NCBI GenBank assembly: GCA_937942965.1 | Contig: CALDGN010000327.1 | Coordinates: forward strand, 1 to 6,523 | DNA length: 6,523 bases | Direction: 5' to 3' | DNA from: an uncultured Acidimicrobiales bacterium | Lineage (GTDB): Bacteria > Actinomycetota > Acidimicrobiia > Acidimicrobiales > UBA10347 | In this document: positions 1-6,127 of the stretch, piece by piece | Layout of the letters: each line of letters starts with the position of its first letter | Numbering within the stretch: position 1 is the stretch's first letter | Notes under the pieces: generated by a model | The model's database searches: none | The model's input: only the letters and a program-made list of their open reading frames with translations | Told to the model about the DNA's origin: nothing | Program-made: the position numbers and the translations under genes

Positions 1-3000
1 GTCGTCGCATCGCCACCTGCGCTAGCAAACACTTGCGCAGGCTCGGCTAGCGCATCGGCATCGACGATTTCCTTGACCGGCGGCACCGTCGCTGCGTCGA
101 GTGCATGCACCGTGACCGTGACCGTCCAGGCGACGAGCCAAGGCACCAAAGACAATGTGACCTCGACACTCACTAGCAACCGCGGTGAGTCAGCAGCAGC
201 AGAAGCGAGCATCGACGTCACCCAAGCACCTGGCTTCAGCAAGGACTTCTCGCCGAGCACCATCACCGAAGTCGGCAGTTCGACGCTGACGATCACCATT
301 GACAACAGCGCAGGTTCATTTGCGGTCAACGCCATGAGCTTCACCGACGATCTTCCGACCGGCCTGACCGCCTCGGGTGGGTCAAACACGTGCGGCGGGT
401 CGTTCGCCGTCACCGCAACGTCGATCTCGCTGACTTCTGGTCAGCTCGGCGCCGGGCAGACATGCACGATCACGGCATTGATTACCGCCGATGGGCCGGG
501 CACCTATACCAACACCACGAGCGCACTGCAGACCAGCCTGGGTTCCGCCCCCGCTGCCGAAGCAGAGTTGACCGTTGAGGCCGTGGCTCCGGGAATCACC
601 AAGCAGTTTGCGCCAACAACGATCGACGTCGACGCAGTTTCCACGCTGACGTTCACGATCGAGAACGCATCGGCGAGCAGCGCCGGCGACCTCGCGTTCG
701 CGGACAACTTCCCGGCGGGGCTGCAAATCGCAAGTCCCGCGAATGCTTCGACGACGTGTGTCGGCGGCACGCTCACTGCGGGTGCCGGTACTACCGACGT
801 CTTCTACACCGGAGGATCAGTAGGACCGTCGGCAAGCTGCACGGTCTCGGTCGACGTCACTGCTACGACGGCCGGCGACAAAGACAATGTCAGCGGCGCA
901 CTGACGTCGAGCCTGGGCAGTTCTGCTGCGGCAACCGCGACGTTGCAGGTTGATGAGGTCGTCATACCGCCAGAAACACCGGACTTCTCGATCTCGTTCA
1001 CCCCGGCCACGATCGCCGAAGGCGGACTCTCGACGCTGACCTACACGATCGATAACAGCGCTAATGCTGTTGAGGTCAGCGGTCTGGCCTTCTCTGACAC
1101 CCTGCCCGCCGACCTCGTATTCACTGGTGCCTCAGGCGCAAACGGATGTCTCAGCCCCGGGGTGACCGGCAGCACGACAACGCTGCAGTTCACCGGAGCG
1201 GTCGCCGCAGGAACCATCTGTACCTATTCACACCAAGTCACTGGTCCCACCGATGGCAGCTATCTGCATCAAACCGAAACTGGGTTGAGTTCGAGCGCAG
1301 GGCCGGCACCAGCGGCCTCGGCAACGCTCACGATCACCGACACCAACCCCCCACCGCTACTCACCAAGGCCTTTTCGCCAGCAACAATCGACGAGGGCGG
1401 CGTCTCGACGCTGACGATCACCATTGACAACAGCGGTAGCACCGCCGGTGTCGACTCGATCGGCTTCACCGACAACTTCCCGGCAGGCTTGACGGTCGCC
1501 GACCCCATCAACCTGATCGAGGACTGCCCCGGAATACCTACGACGACACTCGCATCAATCTCGCTGAGCGCGGGCTCAGCCGAACTCAATGCCGGCGCAA
1601 GCTGCACGATCACTGTCGATGTCACAGCTGCTGTTGCTGACACCTACACCAATGTTGCTGGTTTGACGACCCCGGCAGGAAGCCCTGAAGACGAAGCAAC
1701 CCTGACGGTGACCGCAGCACCGCCGACGTTCTCGAAGGCATTTGCCATCGACCCCATCGCAGTCGGTAGGAACTCGACACTAACGTTCACGATCGACAAC
1801 AGCGCCGGGGTTGCGGCGAGCGCGCTTGCGTTCTCCGACACATTGCCGTCAGGCGTAACGATTGCGTCGCCCGCAGGTGCTTCGACGACCTGTGCCGGAA
1901 CGGTTTCTGCACCCATTGGCGCCAGCACGGTCGTGTTCAACAACGGCACCGTTGCTGCGGGGACCACGTGCAGGGTGTCAGTCAATGTGACTGCTACCGA
2001 ACCCGGCACCTATGACAACGCCTCGAGCGCACTGTCCACCAGCCTTGGCCAGGCCGACCCCGCCACGGCAAGCCTGACGGTCACCGCGGAGCCGTTGGTA
2101 TTCACCAAGGCATTTGCGCCTGCCTCAATCGTCGAGGGCGAGACCTCGACACTTACGTTCACGATCGACAACAGCTCGAATGCGGCGCCAGCGCTGGACT
2201 TGACCTTCACCGATCCGCTTCCCGCCGGGGTCGTCGTTGCGACGCCGAGCGGTCAGACCAAGACGTGCACCGGCGGCATGCTCGGCACGAGTGGCGCTCA
2301 ACTCGACTTTGTCGGCGGATCCGTAGCCGCCGGAGCTATCTGCACGATCAGCATCAACGTCACGGCGGGGACGTCGGGAGACTACATAAACACCTCAGGT
2401 GCGTTGTCGAGCAATCTGGCGTCGGGCGACGCTGCAAGCGCAACCCTGACCGTGCTGCCTCCAGCGCCCACCTTCGCCAAGCTGTTCACACCTGATGCCA
2501 TCACCGCTGGCGCCTCGTCGATTCTCAGCTTCACGATCGACAACAGCGCCAGCAACACCGCACTCACCAGCGCATCGTTCACCGACACGCTTCCTGCGGG
2601 GCTGGCGTTCACCGGCACTGGCACGAGCGACGGCTGCACGTTGAGCGACCGTGTCATTACCGATGACGTATCACTTGCATGGAGCGGTTCGGTAGCCGCT
2701 GGAGCGACCTGCACCTATAGCCAGGGCGTGACCGGAACCGATCCCGACACTTATGTAAACGTCACCGGCGACCTGACAACCTCGGCAGGCACCGTCGATG
2801 GTGCAACCGACGCCTTGACGATCGTCGCACTGCCTGTCGCTCCAACGTTCACGAAGACATTCAGCCCCGCATCGATTCCGGCAGGCGACATGTCGGTTCT
2901 GACCTTCACCATCGACAACACAGGCAGCACAAGTGCGGCGGACGGCCTGACCTTCGGTGACGACTTGCCGACGGGTCTCGTTGTCGCCTCGCCGTCAGGT

Positions 3001-4566
3001 CAGACGAAGACGTGTGTTGACGGCATGCTCGACGCAAGCGGATCGGCACTGAACTTTGCCGGCGGCTCTGTCGATGCAGGAGTCAGCTGCACGATCAGCG
3101 TGATTGTCACCGCCGCGACCGAGGGGACCTATGAAAACACATCGAGCCCTCTGACGAGCAGCCTGGGTACGAGCGACCCGGCGAACGCAACCCTTGAAGT
3201 GACGCCGGCGCTACCACCGACGTTCACCAAGCAGTTCAACCCGTCGACGATCTCACTCGGTGCGACCTCGACACTCACGTTCACGATCGACAACAGTCTC
3301 AGCTCGCTGGCGGTCACCGATATCAGCTTTACCGACGATCTTCCGGCTGGACTCACCTTTGCTGGCAGCCCGACAACGAGTGGCTGCTTGAGCTCAACCG
3401 GAACCATTGGCGCAACCTCGCTGAGCTGGACCGGTGCAGCTGGTCCCGGCGCTGTATGTGTCTACACCCAGACCGTCACCGGCGACGTTGGCGTGTACGA
3501 CAACATCACCAGCGTGTTGGCAACAAGCGCAGGTAGTGCTGACCCGGCCGAGGCAACCTTGACCATCGTTGCCGATCCGGTGCCACCGACATTCACCAAG
3601 GTGTTCAGCCCAGCGACGATCGCAGAAACCGAGTTCTCGACGTTGACCTACACGATCGACAACCGTGCAAACGCGGCTGCGGTGACAGGTCTGGCGTTCA
3701 CCGACAATCTGCCGCTCGGTATCACCGTGCTCTCGCCATCGGGTTCATCGAACGCAACCTCCGGCGGTCAAGCAACAACCTGCACGGGCGGCACGATCGT
3801 GACGGGAACCAGCCAGATCGACTTCACCACGGGATCGGTTGCCGCGGGTGAGCTTTGCACCGTGAGTGTCGACGTGACGTCCAACTCGTCGGGCGTCTAC
3901 AGCAGCACGTCCGATCAACTCACGAGCTCTTTCGGCACGAGCGGACCCGCATCTGCAAGCCTGGGTGTGACGGCACAGCTCGACCCTCTTGGTCTTACGT
4001 TCACCGATCCGTACGAATGCGCAGGCGGTTTCGTCGGTGTTGTTGGTGGTGGCGTGGGGCCGTACACGCTCAGTTACACGCTGAGTAACGCCCAACGTTC
4101 GGTCACGCTCGGGTCCTTCTCAACTGCGGGATCGGCGTTTACGAGCCCCGCAGGGTTTATCGACTACTCGTTGGTTCCTGCTGAGACCTATCAGGTGTCG
4201 ATCCTGATCACCGACAGCTCGGTCCCGGCTCGCGAACTCACCGAGACGAACCTGTTCAGCGCGCTGATCACCAACGACTGCGAGCCACCGTCACCGGTTC
4301 CACCGGTGGGGCCTCAACCGGTCGGTCAGTTCGGAGGTAGCGCTGGCGCCACTGGCGGCGACACGACATCGGCGAGCACCGATGGCTCGGGTGCGGCTGC
4401 GACAACGGGCGCCGTTGAGCAGCCCACGGAGCTGGCCTACACCGGCGTGGAATCTCCAGGCCTGTTGATGATTGGCCTGCTGTTGATCGGCATGGGTGCA
4501 TCAATCATGGGTCCCGTGCGGGTGCGCCGTCGGCGTTTAGTCACGGGAGTCCGTCGAATCCGCTAG
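1..4566 (+). CDS. Giant repetitive cell-surface protein, sortase-anchored (5' end outside window)
   Basis: The frame is open from base 1 to the TAG at 4564-4566, giving 1521 residues with no N-terminus. The TTG at 73 is internal, because a Cys-containing repeat fragment precedes it in frame and no signal peptide follows. Residues 1-77 are the end of one repeat. Residues 78-1326 are ten complete Ig-like repeats, each opening with a TFTKxFxPxTI-type strand and then STLTFTIDN and FTDxLPxGL motifs, as in DUF11/DUF7933 adhesin-like proteins. Residues 1327-1427 form a distinct domain with two Cys, and 1428-1477 a Pro/Gly/Ser/Thr-rich spacer. A LAYTG sorting signal, hydrophobic stretch and Arg-rich tail end the protein. 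Composition is rich in Thr, Ser, Ala and acidic residues and poor in Lys, His and Trp, as in exported surface proteins. The likely role is a wall-anchored stalk or adhesin; the ligand is unknown. The class and anchoring are well supported, the function is not. Confidence 0.93.
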   Translation, partial: VVASPPALANTCAGSASASASTISLTGGTVAASSACTVTVTVQATSQGTKDNVTSTLTSNRGESAAAEASIDVTQAPGFSKDFSPSTITEVGSSTLTITIDNSAGSFAVNAMSFTDDLPTGLTASGGSNTCGGSFAVTATSISLTSGQLGAGQTCTITALITADGPGTYTNTTSALQTSLGSAPAAEAELTVEAVAPGITKQFAPTTIDVDAVSTLTFTIENASASSAGDLAFADNFPAGLQIASPANASTTCVGGTLTAGAGTTDVFYTGGSVGPSASCTVSVDVTATTAGDKDNVSGALTSSLGSSAAATATLQVDEVVIPPETPDFSISFTPATIAEGGLSTLTYTIDNSANAVEVSGLAFSDTLPADLVFTGASGANGCLSPGVTGSTTTLQFTGAVAAGTICTYSHQVTGPTDGSYLHQTETGLSSSAGPAPAASATLTITDTNPPPLLTKAFSPATIDEGGVSTLTITIDNSGSTAGVDSIGFTDNFPAGLTVADPINLIEDCPGIPTTTLASISLSAGSAELNAGASCTITVDVTAAVADTYTNVAGLTTPAGSPEDEATLTVTAAPPTFSKAFAIDPIAVGRNSTLTFTIDNSAGVAASALAFSDTLPSGVTIASPAGASTTCAGTVSAPIGASTVVFNNGTVAAGTTCRVSVNVTATEPGTYDNASSALSTSLGQADPATASLTVTAEPLVFTKAFAPASIVEGETSTLTFTIDNSSNAAPALDLTFTDPLPAGVVVATPSGQTKTCTGGMLGTSGAQLDFVGGSVAAGAICTISINVTAGTSGDYINTSGALSSNLASGDAASATLTVLPPAPTFAKLFTPDAITAGASSILSFTIDNSASNTALTSASFTDTLPAGLAFTGTGTSDGCTLSDRVITDDVSLAWSGSVAAGATCTYSQGVTGTDPDTYVNVTGDLTTSAGTVDGATDALTIVALPVAPTFTKTFSPASIPAGDMSVLTFTIDNTGSTSAADGLTFGDDLPTGLVVASPSGQTKTCVDGMLDASGSALNFAGGSVDAGVSCTISVIVTAATEGTYENTSSPLTSSLGTSDPANATLEVTPALPPTFTKQFNPSTISLGATSTLTFTIDNSLSSLAVTDISFTDDLPAGLTFAGSPTTSGCLSSTGTIGATSLSWTGAAGPGAVCVYTQTVTGDVGVYDNITSVLATSAGSADPAEATLTIVADPVPPTFTKVFSPATIAETEFSTLTYTIDNRANAAAVTGLAFTDNLPLGITVLSPSGSSNATSGGQATTCTGGTIVTGTSQIDFTTGSVAAGELCTVSVDVTSNSSGVYSSTSDQLTSSFGTSGPASASLGVTAQLDPLGLTFTDPYECAGGFVGVVGGGVGPYTLSYTLSNAQRSVTLGSFSTAGSAFTSPAGFIDYSLVPAETYQVSILITDSSVPARELTETNLFSALITNDCEPPSPVPPVGPQPVGQFGGSAGATGGDTTSASTDGSGAAATTGAVEQPTELAYTGVESPGLLMIGLLLIGMGASIMGPVRVRRRRLVTGVRRIR
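280..310 (+). repeat. 31-bp exact direct repeat, copy 1 (pairs with 1405-1435)
   Basis: These 31 bases encode the STLTITIDNS strand of the first complete unit. They match positions 1405-1435 in the fourth unit base for base, 1125 bp downstream. The match breaks on both sides (279/1404 and 311/1436). A shorter relative, 20 identical bases encoding TFTIDN(S), recurs at 1783-1802, 2155-2174 and 3277-3296. These are the best-conserved DNA stretches in the array and the most likely sites for recombination between units. Confidence 0.85.
1405..1435 (+). repeat. 31-bp exact direct repeat, copy 2 (pairs with 280-310)
   Basis: Second copy of the exact 31-base match described at 280-310, in the fourth complete unit. 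It is in the same reading frame as copy 1, so deletion or duplication between the two would remove or add exactly three units (1125 bp, 375 codons) without breaking the gene. Confidence 0.85.
2098..3588 (+). repeat. Duplicated two-repeat (A-B) supramodule within the array
   Basis: Units at 2098 and 2845 resemble each other most: both contain PSGQTKTC followed by a GML segment and then CTIS. The units that follow them, at 2470 and 3220, also resemble each other: both have a GC instead of a TC first cysteine, an (A/S)W(S/T)G strand and a C(T/V)Y(S/T)Q(G/T)VTG strand. The offset is 747-750 bp, two units long, so a two-unit block appears to have been duplicated. The only Trp residues I find in the array are in the two B units here. 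Sequence similarity is seen directly; the duplication event is inferred. Confidence 0.6.
3979..4281 (+). other. Non-repeat C-terminal domain of the surface protein
   Basis: Residues 1327-1427 do not follow the repeat consensus. The segment runs from LDPLGLTF through DPYEC, a Gly/Val-rich turn (residues 1343-1351), YTLSYTLSN, a second beta-rich half with YQVSILITDSS, and ends at NDC. It has one Cys near each end (codons 4018-4020 and 4279-4281), so a disulfide could close the domain. The pattern suggests another beta-sandwich, perhaps a diverged Ig-like or SprB-type module, sitting between the stalk and the wall spacer. I do not recognise it as a named family. Confidence 0.5.
4432..4563 (+). 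other. LAYTG cell-wall sorting signal with hydrophobic segment and Arg tail
   Basis: Residues 1478-1482 read LAYTG, followed by VESP, then an uninterrupted hydrophobic stretch at residues 1487-1504 (GLLMIGLLLIGMGASIMG), then a tail at 1505-1521 with seven Arg and no acidic residue. This three-part layout is the classic sortase substrate signal. LAxTG in place of LPxTG is the motif known for class E sortases of high-GC Gram-positives. Cleavage between T and G would leave the protein covalently attached to peptidoglycan. The preceding 4282-4431 segment, rich in Pro, Gly, Ser and Thr, suits a wall-spanning spacer. No sortase gene lies in the window. Confidence 0.88.
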
Positions 4567-4597
4567 CGGGACGTGTCAGCTGTGCCTGTGTTGTCGT

Positions 4598-5155
4598 TCA
4601 TTCCGCAGTCGTGTCTTCGGCTGGGCCAAGGAACACGGCGCTTCGCCAGTACTTGAGTTCGTTGAGGCTCTCTCGAATGTCATCGAGCGCCCGGTGGCCG
4701 CTGGACTTCCGAGGCATCGCGGAGAGCGACTCGGGGTACCAGCGGCGAGCGAGTTCCTTGATCGTCGACACATCGATCGAGCGGTAGTGCAGGTACTCCT
4801 CGATCTCGGGGAGTGCAGCAGCAAGGAAGCGACGGTCGGTGCCGATCGAGTTGCCGCAGAGCGGCACGGTGCCTGCCTCGGGGATGTGTTCCTGCAAGAA
4901 GGCCAACGTCTCGCGTCCGGCTTCTTCGAGGCTGATCGTCGACGCAGCGATCTGGTCGAGGAGACCGCTCTTGGTGTGCATATTGCGAACGAAGTCGTCC
5001 ATCTCAGCAAGCTCGGCGTCGGTGGCGCTGACGACGAGATCGGGCCCTTCGGCCACCAGATTCAGCTCATCATCGGTGATGATGGTCGCGATCTCGACGA
5101 TGACATGACGACTCGGATCTAGGCCGGTCATTTCGAGGTCCATCCACGCAAGCAC
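4598..5155 (-). CDS. orn: Oligoribonuclease (DEDDh 3'-5' exoribonuclease)
   Basis: Cytoplasmic exonuclease that degrades 2-5 nt RNA oligomers, the last step of mRNA decay, and pGpG from cyclic-di-GMP breakdown. The 185-residue protein is full length for the family. The DEDDh residues are visible: D6 and E8 in WMDLEMTGLD, D107 in CGNSIGTDRRFL, and H154 and D159 in HRALDDIRES. The family signatures DVSTIKELARRWYPE (128-142) and MDD (52-54) also fit. The GTG at 5155-5153 is chosen because it gives the usual short N-terminus and has a -10 box six bases upstream. The frame stays open to about 5497, but the extra residues are not Orn-like and would read antisense through dut. ATG at 5143 is a less likely alternative. 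The gene is convergent with the surface-protein gene (31-base gap) and divergent from dut. Confidence 0.96.
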   Translation of the reverse strand: MLAWMDLEMTGLDPSRHVIVEIATIITDDELNLVAEGPDLVVSATDAELAEMDDFVRNMHTKSGLLDQIAASTISLEEAGRETLAFLQEHIPEAGTVPLCGNSIGTDRRFLAAALPEIEEYLHYRSIDVSTIKELARRWYPESLSAMPRKSSGHRALDDIRESLNELKYWRSAVFLGPAEDTTAE

Positions 5156-5161
5156 CGGACA

Positions 5162-5167
5162 ACCGTA
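5162..5167 (-). promoter_or_regulatory. Predicted -10 box (TACGGT) for leaderless orn
   Basis: On the minus strand TACGGT fits the actinobacterial TAnnnT -10 consensus. It is followed by six bases (TGTCCG) and then the GTG start of orn, so transcription would begin at or next to the first base of the start codon. No Shine-Dalgarno-like purine run precedes the GTG, which agrees with a leaderless mRNA. The -35 region is unconvincing; TTACTG lies 18 bases upstream. Confidence 0.55.
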
Positions 5168-5240
5168 TCGGTGGGCGCGCCGCACCAGTAAGCCGGTCGC
5201 CGATCCGGCATCGAAGACCCAGACATGCGATGCAGACAAG

Positions 5241-5246
5241 TACGGT
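5241..5246 (+). promoter_or_regulatory. Predicted -10 box (TACGGT) for leaderless dut
   Basis: TACGGT is followed by six bases (GCCGAC) and the ATG of dut, the same hexamer at the same distance as for orn on the other strand. Transcription would start at the A of the ATG. No Shine-Dalgarno sequence is present before this ATG. No clear -35 element is seen around 5218-5223. Confidence 0.55.
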
Positions 5247-5252
5247 GCCGAC

Positions 5253-5693
5253 ATGTTGAGGATTCCGGCCATGCGGGCCGAAGCAGACCTGGAATGGCCA
5301 GCCCACGCCACGGCTGGCGACGCTGGCGTTGACCTGCGGGCATCGACCGATGTCACGATCGCAGCGGGAGGCGGGCGCGAGCTCGTGCCGACCGGCATCT
5401 CGATCGCGATCCCCGATGGTTTCGCTGGCTTCATCCAGCCCCGGTCGGGTTTGGCGCTCAAGCACGGCGTGACCGTGCTGAACACGCCGGGCCTCATCGA
5501 CTCTGGCTACCGGGGCGAGCTCAAGGTGCTGCTCATCAATACCGACCCGTCAGCCGACTTCGAGGTCACCAAGGGCGAGCGCATCGCTCAGTTGGTGATC
5601 CAGGCGTACGAGACGGTCGAGTTCGTCGAAGTCACCGAGCTTCCTGACTCAGAGCGCGGCCACGGCGGCTTTGGTTCGACCGGCGTCGCCTGA
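5253..5693 (+). CDS. dut: Deoxyuridine 5'-triphosphate nucleotidohydrolase (dUTPase)
   Basis: Hydrolyses dUTP to dUMP and pyrophosphate in the cytoplasm, keeping uracil out of DNA and supplying dUMP to thymidylate synthase. At 146 residues it matches the homotrimeric family, and all five motifs are intact: AGDAGVDL (21-28), PRSGLALK (63-70), NTPGLIDSGYRGEL (77-90) with catalytic Asp83, GERIAQLVI (108-116), and the flexible C-terminal arm RGHGGFGSTG (135-144). The ATG at 5253 is preferred because LRIP supplies the usual first beta-strand and a -10 box sits six bases upstream. A second in-frame ATG at 5271, with GAGG ten bases before it, is an alternative that would lose that strand. The gene is divergent from orn and convergent with the small gene at 5711-6067. 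Nothing suggests truncation or transfer. Confidence 0.97.
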   Translation: MLRIPAMRAEADLEWPAHATAGDAGVDLRASTDVTIAAGGGRELVPTGISIAIPDGFAGFIQPRSGLALKHGVTVLNTPGLIDSGYRGELKVLLINTDPSADFEVTKGERIAQLVIQAYETVEFVEVTELPDSERGHGGFGSTGVA

Positions 5694-5706
5694 ACGCCTG
5701 CCGGTC
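5678..5706. terminator. Inverted repeat over the dut stop codon, possible weak terminator
   Basis: GACCGGC at 5678-5684 is the exact reverse complement of GCCGGTC at 5700-5706. One G-T pair could extend the stem inward, leaving a loop of about 13 bases that contains the dut TGA. It lies between two convergent genes, a typical place for a shared terminator. There is no T-tract on either strand, so it would have to act as a U-less GC-rich hairpin. It may equally be chance in GC-rich coding sequence. Confidence 0.3.
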
Positions 5707-5710
5707 AGCG

Positions 5711-6067
5711 TCAGGTGAGGGGCAGCGAGAACTCAATGACGGCTGACGCGGCATTGACCGTTGGCGCGGGCGCAAGTCCAGACGCTGCTGTCGTGAACGC
5801 ATCAGTCGCCGACGCCGCCATGGCTGACGTCGGCTGCTGGCCTCGGACGACGGCCACGATCTTCGTCGCCTGTTCGTTGGCAACGAACTCGATGGTCGAT
5901 GGCGATGCGCTTGCGACCGCTCGGACGGCTGCCGACGTGACGCTCGTGAACAATGCGCCGCCGTCTTCGAAGCCGCGTCGGCCGGCGTACTTGTCCGCCG
6001 CGTCGTCGAACGCGGCGAGAAATGCCACGCCCGCGGGCAACTGGAGTCGTATGACGGCGGCATCCAT
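5711..6067 (-). CDS. Small protein of unknown function, 118 residues
   Basis: I do not recognise this gene. The reading frame has strongly GC-biased third positions and a balanced, soluble-protein composition, whereas the overlapping frames on either strand give low-complexity or Ser/Arg-rich translations; this supports it as the coding frame. The N-terminal half has a plausible alpha/beta pattern: a strand VIRLQLPAG (5-13), a helix AFLAAFDDAADKYAG (15-29), a second helix around 42-56, and strands IEFVAN (60-65) and KIVAVVRG (70-77). The last third is Ala-rich and ends with a strand, AVIEFSLPLT. The order loosely recalls the HATPase fold of RsbW-type anti-sigma factors, but no N-box or G-box residues are present, so that idea is weak. 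No signal peptide or membrane segment is seen. An in-frame TGA nine bases upstream limits the start to the ATG at 6067. The 3' end faces dut, 17 bases away. Confidence 0.7.
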   Translation of the reverse strand: MDAAVIRLQLPAGVAFLAAFDDAADKYAGRRGFEDGGALFTSVTSAAVRAVASASPSTIEFVANEQATKIVAVVRGQQPTSAMAASATDAFTTAASGLAPAPTVNAASAVIEFSLPLT

Positions 6068-6127
6068 CGACTCTCAGAATGGCATGTCGGTGAGCGAAAT
6101 CGGCGCACGGTCGACGTGGAGGTTCCC
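6068..6127. promoter_or_regulatory. Short divergent gap between the 118-residue gene and the DUF4031 gene
   Basis: Sixty bases separate the two divergent starts, so at least one promoter must lie here or overlap the neighbouring coding sequence. The minus-strand gene has only a weak purine run (GAGAG, three bases before its ATG). I see no confident -10/-35 pair for either gene. Confidence 0.3.
6118..6122 (+). promoter_or_regulatory. Strong Shine-Dalgarno site (GGAGG) that fixes the DUF4031 start
   Basis: GGAGG lies five bases before the GTG at 6128. An in-frame GTG at 6116 would place this site inside the coding region and has no such sequence of its own, so 6128 is chosen. This gene is therefore leadered, unlike orn and dut. 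Confidence 0.75.

Larger units (their letters stand above)
232..3978 (+). repeat. Array of ten tandem ~375-bp repeats encoding Ig-like domains
   Basis: Repeat starts, read from the recurring (T/G/V)F(S/T)KxF motif, are 232, 592, 982, 1357, 1726, 2098, 2470, 2845, 3220 and 3589. Unit lengths are 120, 130, 125, 123, 124, 124, 125, 125, 123 and 130 codons. An eleventh unit is partly present at 1-231. Every unit has the same order: FxPxTI strand, STLTFTIDNS strand, FTDxLPxGL turn, a first Cys, a GGSVAAG-like turn, a second Cys in CTxSVxVT, a (T/V)YxN strand, and a terminal ATLTV strand followed by a short Pro-rich linker. The units are clearly diverged, so the array is old, although short stretches are still identical at DNA level. 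The domain family name (DUF11/DUF7933-like) is from memory of family consensus sequences. Confidence 0.93.
5156..5252. promoter_or_regulatory. Divergent orn/dut intergenic promoter region
   Basis: Ninety-seven bases separate the predicted starts of orn (leftward) and dut (rightward). Each end of the region carries TACGGT oriented outward, six bases from the start codon. The space between holds no convincing -35 hexamer, operator palindrome or small gene. The orn frame stays open across the region, so a longer N-terminus cannot be excluded from sequence alone, but no conserved feature supports one. Confidence 0.6.

Noticed and set aside
382..4095. Many open frames on the minus strand (and +2/+3) across the repeat array, e.g. 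1269-1643, 1644-2009, 3129-3407
   Set aside because: They recur in phase with the repeats and reflect codon bias and the repetitive coding sequence on the plus strand. Their translations match no known domain, and none has a start signal I can see.
4291..4322. Three ACCGGT hexamers, one within the palindrome CCACCGGTGG at 4300-4309
   Set aside because: They encode Pro/Val-rich spacer residues and are expected from GC-rich codon choice; their position inside a coding region makes an operator unlikely.
73..4566. TTG at 73 as the start of the surface-protein gene
   Set aside because: The frame is open from base 1 and the upstream residues continue a repeat, including its first Cys. No signal peptide or ribosome binding site is near 73. 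The true start lies outside the window.
4560..4597. Possible intrinsic terminator between the surface-protein gene and orn
   Set aside because: CCGCTAGCGG at 4560-4569 is a perfect palindrome but has no loop space, and no stem with a T-tract is visible in the 31-base gap.
5156..5497. N-terminal extension of orn (open frame to about 5497 on the minus strand)
   Set aside because: The extra 114 residues would be antisense to dut and show no Orn-family features. A -10 box lies inside the extension, six bases before the GTG at 5155.
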